DNA of 64,000 bases from Sphagnum magellanicum (taxonomy: Eukaryota > Streptophyta > Sphagnopsida > Sphagnales > Sphagnaceae), in the NCBI GenBank assembly GCA_021904315.1, contig CM038917.1:13810041-13874040 (forward strand), written 5' to 3'. Both the position numbers and the translations under genes were made by a program. The notes beneath the pieces are model-generated. The model was not told the origin of the DNA and did no database searches. It worked only from the letters and a program-made list of their open reading frames with translations. Positions 58,451 through 64,000 of this stretch are shown piece after piece (the first letter of the stretch is position 1; each line of letters begins with the position of its first letter).

Positions 58451-59060
58451 TTCATTATGTTGATTATTTCTTTGTGTTCTTGCACTCATTGTCATTGTGA
58501 CACTTTATTCTTGTTTGTTCTACATTTTTTTTTCCATTGTGTTCCATTGTTTTGTTTGGGCACTCCCCATCATGGAGTTTGTGGTGGTTTTAGGCGCTCG
58601 CAATGCTCTTCACCATGGTGTTGTGGTGGTGCTAGCTACTCGTGGTGTCCTCATTGTGTTGTTCATGGTGTTCAACTACTTGTGACATTCCTCATTGTGA
58701 TGTTCATGATGATGTTTAACTATTCACATCACTCTTGATCATGGTGTTTTTCATTGTTTCATTGTGGTGTTCATGGTATAACAAGTGTTTGTGGGATTCT
58801 TTGTTGTGGTGTTCATGATGCTACAATTATTGCTCAAGGTTTGCTAGTAATGTTTAGGTGCACATGGTGTATTTAAATGTTTCAAATGATGTTCAAATGT
58901 GTGTGGTGGTGCTTAGATGCATTTTGTCTTATTTGGGTGTTGTAGGTGTTATTTGGCTGTTCAACTATTTGGTCATTTGTACATGGTGTTTTTTGTGACA
59001 TGATTTGACACACACCACCATTAACCTTCATGTGTTTTTTTGCTTGTGGTGTTTTCCCCT
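58450..59060 (+). repeat. GTGGTGTTCATGGTG degenerate repeat
   Basis: About 500 bp of G/T-biased units with TTGTGGTGTTCATGGTG words at 58640-58830. ORFs at 58457 and 58497 are repeat-derived. Confidence 0.7.
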
Positions 59061-62000
59061 TCCCTTGTGGTTGGTACTTTTGACATGTCTTGATGTGTAG
59101 GTTAGGGTTGCAATTAAAGGTTGGAGCATGGTGGTTCTTGGCTTGCGAGAAATCTGCATTTTAAGCTAGTATGGTTTCAATGTTTTTTGCTTCTTTTTTT
59201 TCCTTTTAATGTTTGTTTTTTGTTTTATGTTTATATGTTTTTTTTTTTAATGCTCATTTTTGTAAGTTGTCAATTTGTGGTTGGAAGTTTGAAGTGAAAA
59301 AGTTTTTTCTTCATTTTTGACTTTTTTTTAACAACATTTTGTGAAGGCACTTTTACACATGCATATTTTCATCAACAATTTTTTGCATTATGCATCATGT
59401 GAAAAGTGAGTGATTACATGCATCATAGTTGTAAATGTTTGTAAATGCTTCCATTGTTGGCATTATTTAGAAGTAAAAAGAAAGAAAACATAATTTTAAC
59501 AAAATTGGAAAGCATGTAATTGTTTAGCTTTCTTAGTTTGGTCCATCAATGTACCCAAAAAAATAGAGACAAACCTTGTAAATGAGGAATGTAATATTTT
59601 TATGAATGATGGTGAAATTTCAGTGGGGAAAGGAATGAGGATGAGAAAACTTAGAGGTTTAAAACATTGTCAAGTTCCCATAAGAAAATGATGTTATAAT
59701 GTAAATAATTTCAAAAAAATTAAATGAACAAAGAGCTCGTTGGAGACCCCATGGATGAAATTCCTTAACTTGGTTTTCTTGTGTGTCAACAATGAGTCAA
59801 AAGGTGATGTCAACATGTCTCAAATCATTCACATTATGTTGTGTGTTATAATAGACTAATGGGTCCTACAATTCTAAATTAACAAACAAGGTTAAAAAAA
59901 GGTTTGGTTCCATATTTCAAGAGTAATTTGGTATAATTGAATTGAACAAACATGTGGATGCAAACCATGAATTAATTGCCAAAAAATTGAGGAAAAAATG
60001 AACAACAACATGAAATTGTAATCATAATTAAAGTGTCCTAAAAAGAACCAATATTCTAGGACTTTAGAATCCTAACATACAAAGAAAACAATATTGTCAA
60101 TTTTGACTATGTGACACTTGCAACTAAATTATGTGTACTTGAAAATTTTGCATCTAACACTAGTTTACATCTAGATGTTTAATATGTGCTTGACAACACA
60201 TTGTTCATTTACTAGTCCTCATACTTGAAGCTTAAAAGTATTTGGAATTTCAATTTTTCAAATAGTTCATTAAAGTTTTGAAAACACATATGATATTATT
60301 TTCATGGCATTTGATATCTAATAACAATTTTTGTTTACAATCCAAATTTGATGCAATTTGGCATAAGTTTACTAGTCCTAAATTGATTCCTATATCATGT
60401 TATAAGATTGTTATAATAGTCATGACTAGGACTAAAATTTACTTTTCAAGAATCTTAAGGACATTAAAGTTTTCACCAAATTAAAAAATTGAACCATGTC
60501 CTTGCGTTTATTACAACTTATAAAACTCATTGACGATTTTGAGATGAAGAGATAATATGAAAAAGAAAATATTCCATAGTTGAGTTTTGTGAATTGAAAT
60601 CCTTTGCAATGTGACATTCTTTTTTGGGTACCTAGATTATGACTATAGCCATAAAAAGACCAATAGAAAGGCAACCTATAAAGAAAAGGTTTTTTAGTAA
60701 GTTTGAATGTTATTTCTAGCATTTTGGGGGCCATAGTCCCTTCAAAAAGAATAGTATGCAATAGAAATGTTTTTGGAGAATTTGGATTTTTTTGTTATCA
60801 AAAAACCATTTGTCCATTCGATTTATTGAGAATATTTGGCTAAAGCATGTGATAATGAAGTTGATGTGGCCTTGCGTTGTTTTCTCTTCTAGAGAAATTT
60901 TTAATCAAAAAATGTTATCAAATTTGGTTGAGAAAACAAAATAAACATGTATGTTACTAGTTTTAGCAAATTATGTTCTTTCTACTATAAGCTTTGATAC
61001 TTGGATGTCCAAAAGGGCACATGACACTTTTGCATTGGTTGTGATTCTTTAGGAATGGATTAAGTGCCAAAATTTGCTTGTTTGAAGCATTGAAAACTTG
61101 GGTAAATATTGGTGAAACAATTGCAAATACTTTTAAACCAATAGGGATCAATAAAAGATCCTTGTTTATGTGAAGGACAAAGGGTAAAATCTAAATATCA
61201 AGACAACTCCTTTAAAGTCAATAGTTAGACTTTATGAAACTTTGGGTGTGGCAAAAAGTTTTTAAAGGACATGTTTTGGCCATGTCTTCTCTAAGGCTTG
61301 TCAATATTCAACTATTGAAGAGAATATGTGTAGAGGCTTGAGATGTGTTTTCATCAAATCTACAAGCAAATTTGTAAAAACATATAACATGGCTTTAAAA
61401 AATGAGGAAAGTAAGACAAGAATGGATGAAAGCTAAAAATGTTGCATGCCTCTAGCCTTGGAAATTGAACACAACAATCAACACAAGGTGATATGCAAAT
61501 TGTTTTTCTTTGTTTTTTTTCCTACTCTTTTGAAAATTAAATCTTATTACTGTAAAATTTTGCCTTATGATTAGAGAATTGATTTATGCAAGTTTACAAG
61601 CAAAATGATCATGTTTTAGGATGATTTGGAAGTTCAAAAAGCCATTGTCTTCTATTATAAAAGGAGATTGGTGCTAGGGTCACTAACCATGTACCCCTTC
61701 CTTTCACATGACATATATCATAGATTATTGTAGACTTTTTTGTCTCCTATTGTCATTGCTTGTTTAAAACCTTAAAATGCATAATCAATTTTGGATGTGA
61801 AACCAATGGGTTTCATAAAGCCTAAACCCATTAAATTGGATAATCATTAATTTAAAAAACTTGACCTAGCCCCAAAACTAGCGGGTTTTATTTATTTATT
61901 ATTAATTAGTAGGTTTTTCATTTATAATAAAATCTTAAACCAAAGGCAACAATTCTTCTAAAAACTATGAGCCAACCAACATTAACGAAAACATTCATTT

Positions 62001-62250
62001 TTTTCAAACATAACCCACTCCAAAATTTTCTTAATGTATTTGAAGAACACCTCATATTTGTGAATAATGCTTCTTCAACAAGATGAAACACCTTACACCT
62101 AAAAGAAACCTCTTAACACCATTGGCCTTACATTTCCAAAATGTCCCACCTATGGGCTTTACCACATAATGAAATTGATGACCATGTCCGCAAGTTCAAG
62201 TTTATAAGGGAGAAAAATATTTGCAAGTTTTAGTTTGATAACCTAATGAT
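59060..62250. other. AT-rich intergenic, nothing recognised
   Basis: Short ORFs only (for example 60432-60761 minus) without known motifs. Confidence 0.5.
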
Positions 62251-62255
62251 AAAAA

Positions 62256-62386
62256 CATTAGGACTTTTGATTTTGGATAAAACACACACACACACACATA
62301 TATATAACAATTTGTGCTTTGATCATTTGTCCTATTCTTAGCCTTGAAAATTTATGGTTTTATCATTAGGACTTTTGATTTTGGAT

Positions 62387-62434
<48 letters not shown>

Positions 62435-62517
62435 ACAATTTGTGCTTTGATCATTTGTCCTATTCTTAGCCTTGAAACTTTATGGTTTTATCATTAGGAC
62501 TTTTGATTTTGGATAAA

Positions 62518-62548
<31 letters not shown>

Positions 62549-62628
62549 ACAATTTGTGCTTTGATCATTTGTCCTATTCTTAGCCCTGAGACTTTATGGT
62601 TTTATCATTAGGACTTTTGATTTTGGAT

Positions 62629-62676
<48 letters not shown>

Positions 62677-62729
62677 ACAATTTGTGCTTTGATCATTTGT
62701 CCTATTCTTAGCCTTGAGACTTTATGGTT
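62256..62729 (+). repeat. Four tandem 108-128-bp units each holding a (CA)n(TA)n tract
   Basis: CATTAGGACTTTTGATTTTG recurs at 62256, 62364, 62492 and 62606. Each is followed by GGATAAAA, a CA run of different length, ATATATATAACAATTTGTGC and CTTTGATCATTTGTCC. The non-CA parts are almost identical, so the expansion is recent. Confidence 0.95.
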
Positions 62730-63680
62730 ATGTGAAAACAATTCTTGGAAATAGAAGTGATGCTATAGCACAAAATCTTTCCTTTTTTTTTAATTAAGAT
62801 GGCAAATTGCTCATAAATTATATCTTTGTTAGAATGGACCAAATTTGATGTTTTTATTTAGCTCATCCCAATGGTGGGATAATTGATTTTCCTAACAATG
62901 GAAGATGTCCTTATAAAAACCTTGTTTAATGCTTGAAAATCTAAGCCCTTTTTGGTAATCATTTTGGTTATATTTGAAACCTTAGTTGAAATATAATTCA
63001 TTCTATTCATCTATGAATGAGATTACAAATCCAACTATTGAATCTGATGTTTACACATTCAAAAAAATTTAGTAAAAATGTCAACAAACATCAGCAAAGG
63101 ATGATGAGATAACAAAATTAAATTGATCTCAATGTACAAAAATGTGCAAGTGTTGTCTGAGGTTAGATCTAAAAATTTATCAATAAAAAAAAGATATGTG
63201 ACATGACACTAATGCATGCATTTTAATATGGCACTCACAATGACCAAGTTAAGTGTTCATAAAAAGGATTCAATCCAAAACTTGGTTCTTCAACTCATAA
63301 TGAAACCTTCCAGATTTTGGAATGTGAATGGAGTCAAAACAATTTCAAATGGGTCCCAATGTTGAAATTCATGGGCCAACTCATAATTGAGTTTTCAAAG
63401 ATAGCCCTTGTTGCTCACCTGTGATTCCCACCACCTTCATTGGTGTCGTCTTTAATGTGGGCATCATAGTTCATTTGTTAGAGGCCCAATGCATACACTT
63501 ATTTGATAAAAGCTTCACCCAAATCCATGTGAAAATTTTCATAAAACCCCTACATGCTTTCAAATGGTATTAAAACATTGGTTAGTATGGACTTTTATTC
63601 TTTTGTTAAATTGTCTCTCTTTCATAGCATTGAGCTCTGTTGACCTCAGTTCTGTGTATGGAGTGAAGCTTTGGTAGGCT
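62730..63680. other. Intergenic, nothing recognised
   Basis: AT-rich without supported ORFs. Confidence 0.5.
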
Positions 63681-63683
63681 AGG

Positions 63684-64000
63684 GCGGCAAAAGAGAAGGA
63701 ACTTGAGGATGAAGCCCTTTTGAAACTCCAGTCTGTGGTGGAGGGGATGCAGCAGCTCAAAAAGAGTCTCATTGCTGTGCTATGCTGAATAGGACCTGTC
63801 TCCCAAGCAATGACGTCAACTGACACGTTTTTCTGTCCTTGCTAAGGTGAGACAAGCATATTTCCTTTTTTGTTATCAGGAAGCACTGTAGTGGAACATG
63901 TAGACTGAATTGCCAAAGAAGCAGAGACACAGCTACAGGAGGATTGGAGCAGAAAGGAGAGCACAATTGTGGGTGGAGTCATGGAAGGTCAGCAAATTAA
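63684..64000 (+). CDS. Possible exons of an unidentified gene running out of the window
   Basis: GC content rises. After a TTTGGTAG acceptor at about 63678, an open stretch reads AKEKELEDEALLKLQSVVEG MQQLKKSLIAVLC (63688-63786), with heptad-like spacing of a coiled coil, then TGA. A second open stretch near 63915-63999 reads IAKEAETQLQEDWSRKES. Junctions and family are not established. Confidence 0.25.

Overview
This is a window from a large, AT-rich, repeat-filled land-plant nuclear genome. It has spliced GT-AG genes, plant-type TTTAGGG-like repeats, a Ty3/gypsy element and several other decayed transposon-type ORFs. I cannot fix the lineage. The many degenerate TTTAGGG tracts, the DUF7869-type ORF and the FCP1-like relics make me lean to a seed-free plant or gymnosperm rather than a compact angiosperm genome, but that is a guess.

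The one clearly intact gene fills bases 65-12492 on the + strand. It is the 3' part of a REC/TSS-type member of the CLU (clustered mitochondria / FRIENDLY / Clueless) family. Twenty-two exons plus one optional 45-nt exon join in phase without an internal stop, giving about 2,150 residues; the first 70-100 residues lie upstream of the window. Order: end of the N-terminal region, CLU core, TPR block, then one 2.8-kb exon for a disordered acidic/proline-rich tail carrying a PAM2-like motif.

From 12.5 to 25.4 kb is intergenic sequence with decayed repeats: a possible diverged LTR, a tRNA-like SINE head, a local duplication and simple-sequence tracts. From 25.4 to 27.85 kb lies a 5'-truncated Ty3/gypsy pol on the - strand that ends in a PHD finger. 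It keeps one reading frame for about 715 codons but has eight stops. From 28.4 to 31.9 kb is a frameshifted DUF7869-type pseudogene (-). From 32.1 to 33.3 kb is a 49-bp satellite, the first of several arrays that share a GGCC-centred palindromic core (47-bp units at 42.05-42.51 kb, 32-bp units at 48.6-49.03 kb, about 80-bp units at 51.5-51.8 kb).

From 35.4 to 40.1 kb are two degenerate TTTAGGG-like arrays, a pair of 130-bp direct repeats and a foldback-like simple-sequence tract. From 42.8 to 49.9 kb are decayed ORFs on the + strand, including two FCP1/HAD-phosphatase-like relics on either side of the 32-bp satellite. A complete solo LTR with a GATAA target duplication lies at 50252-51197, and a MITE-like element with about 43-bp inverted ends at 57543-57864. 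The remainder is AT-rich with microsatellites. The last 300 bases become GC-richer and may hold the first exons of another gene.
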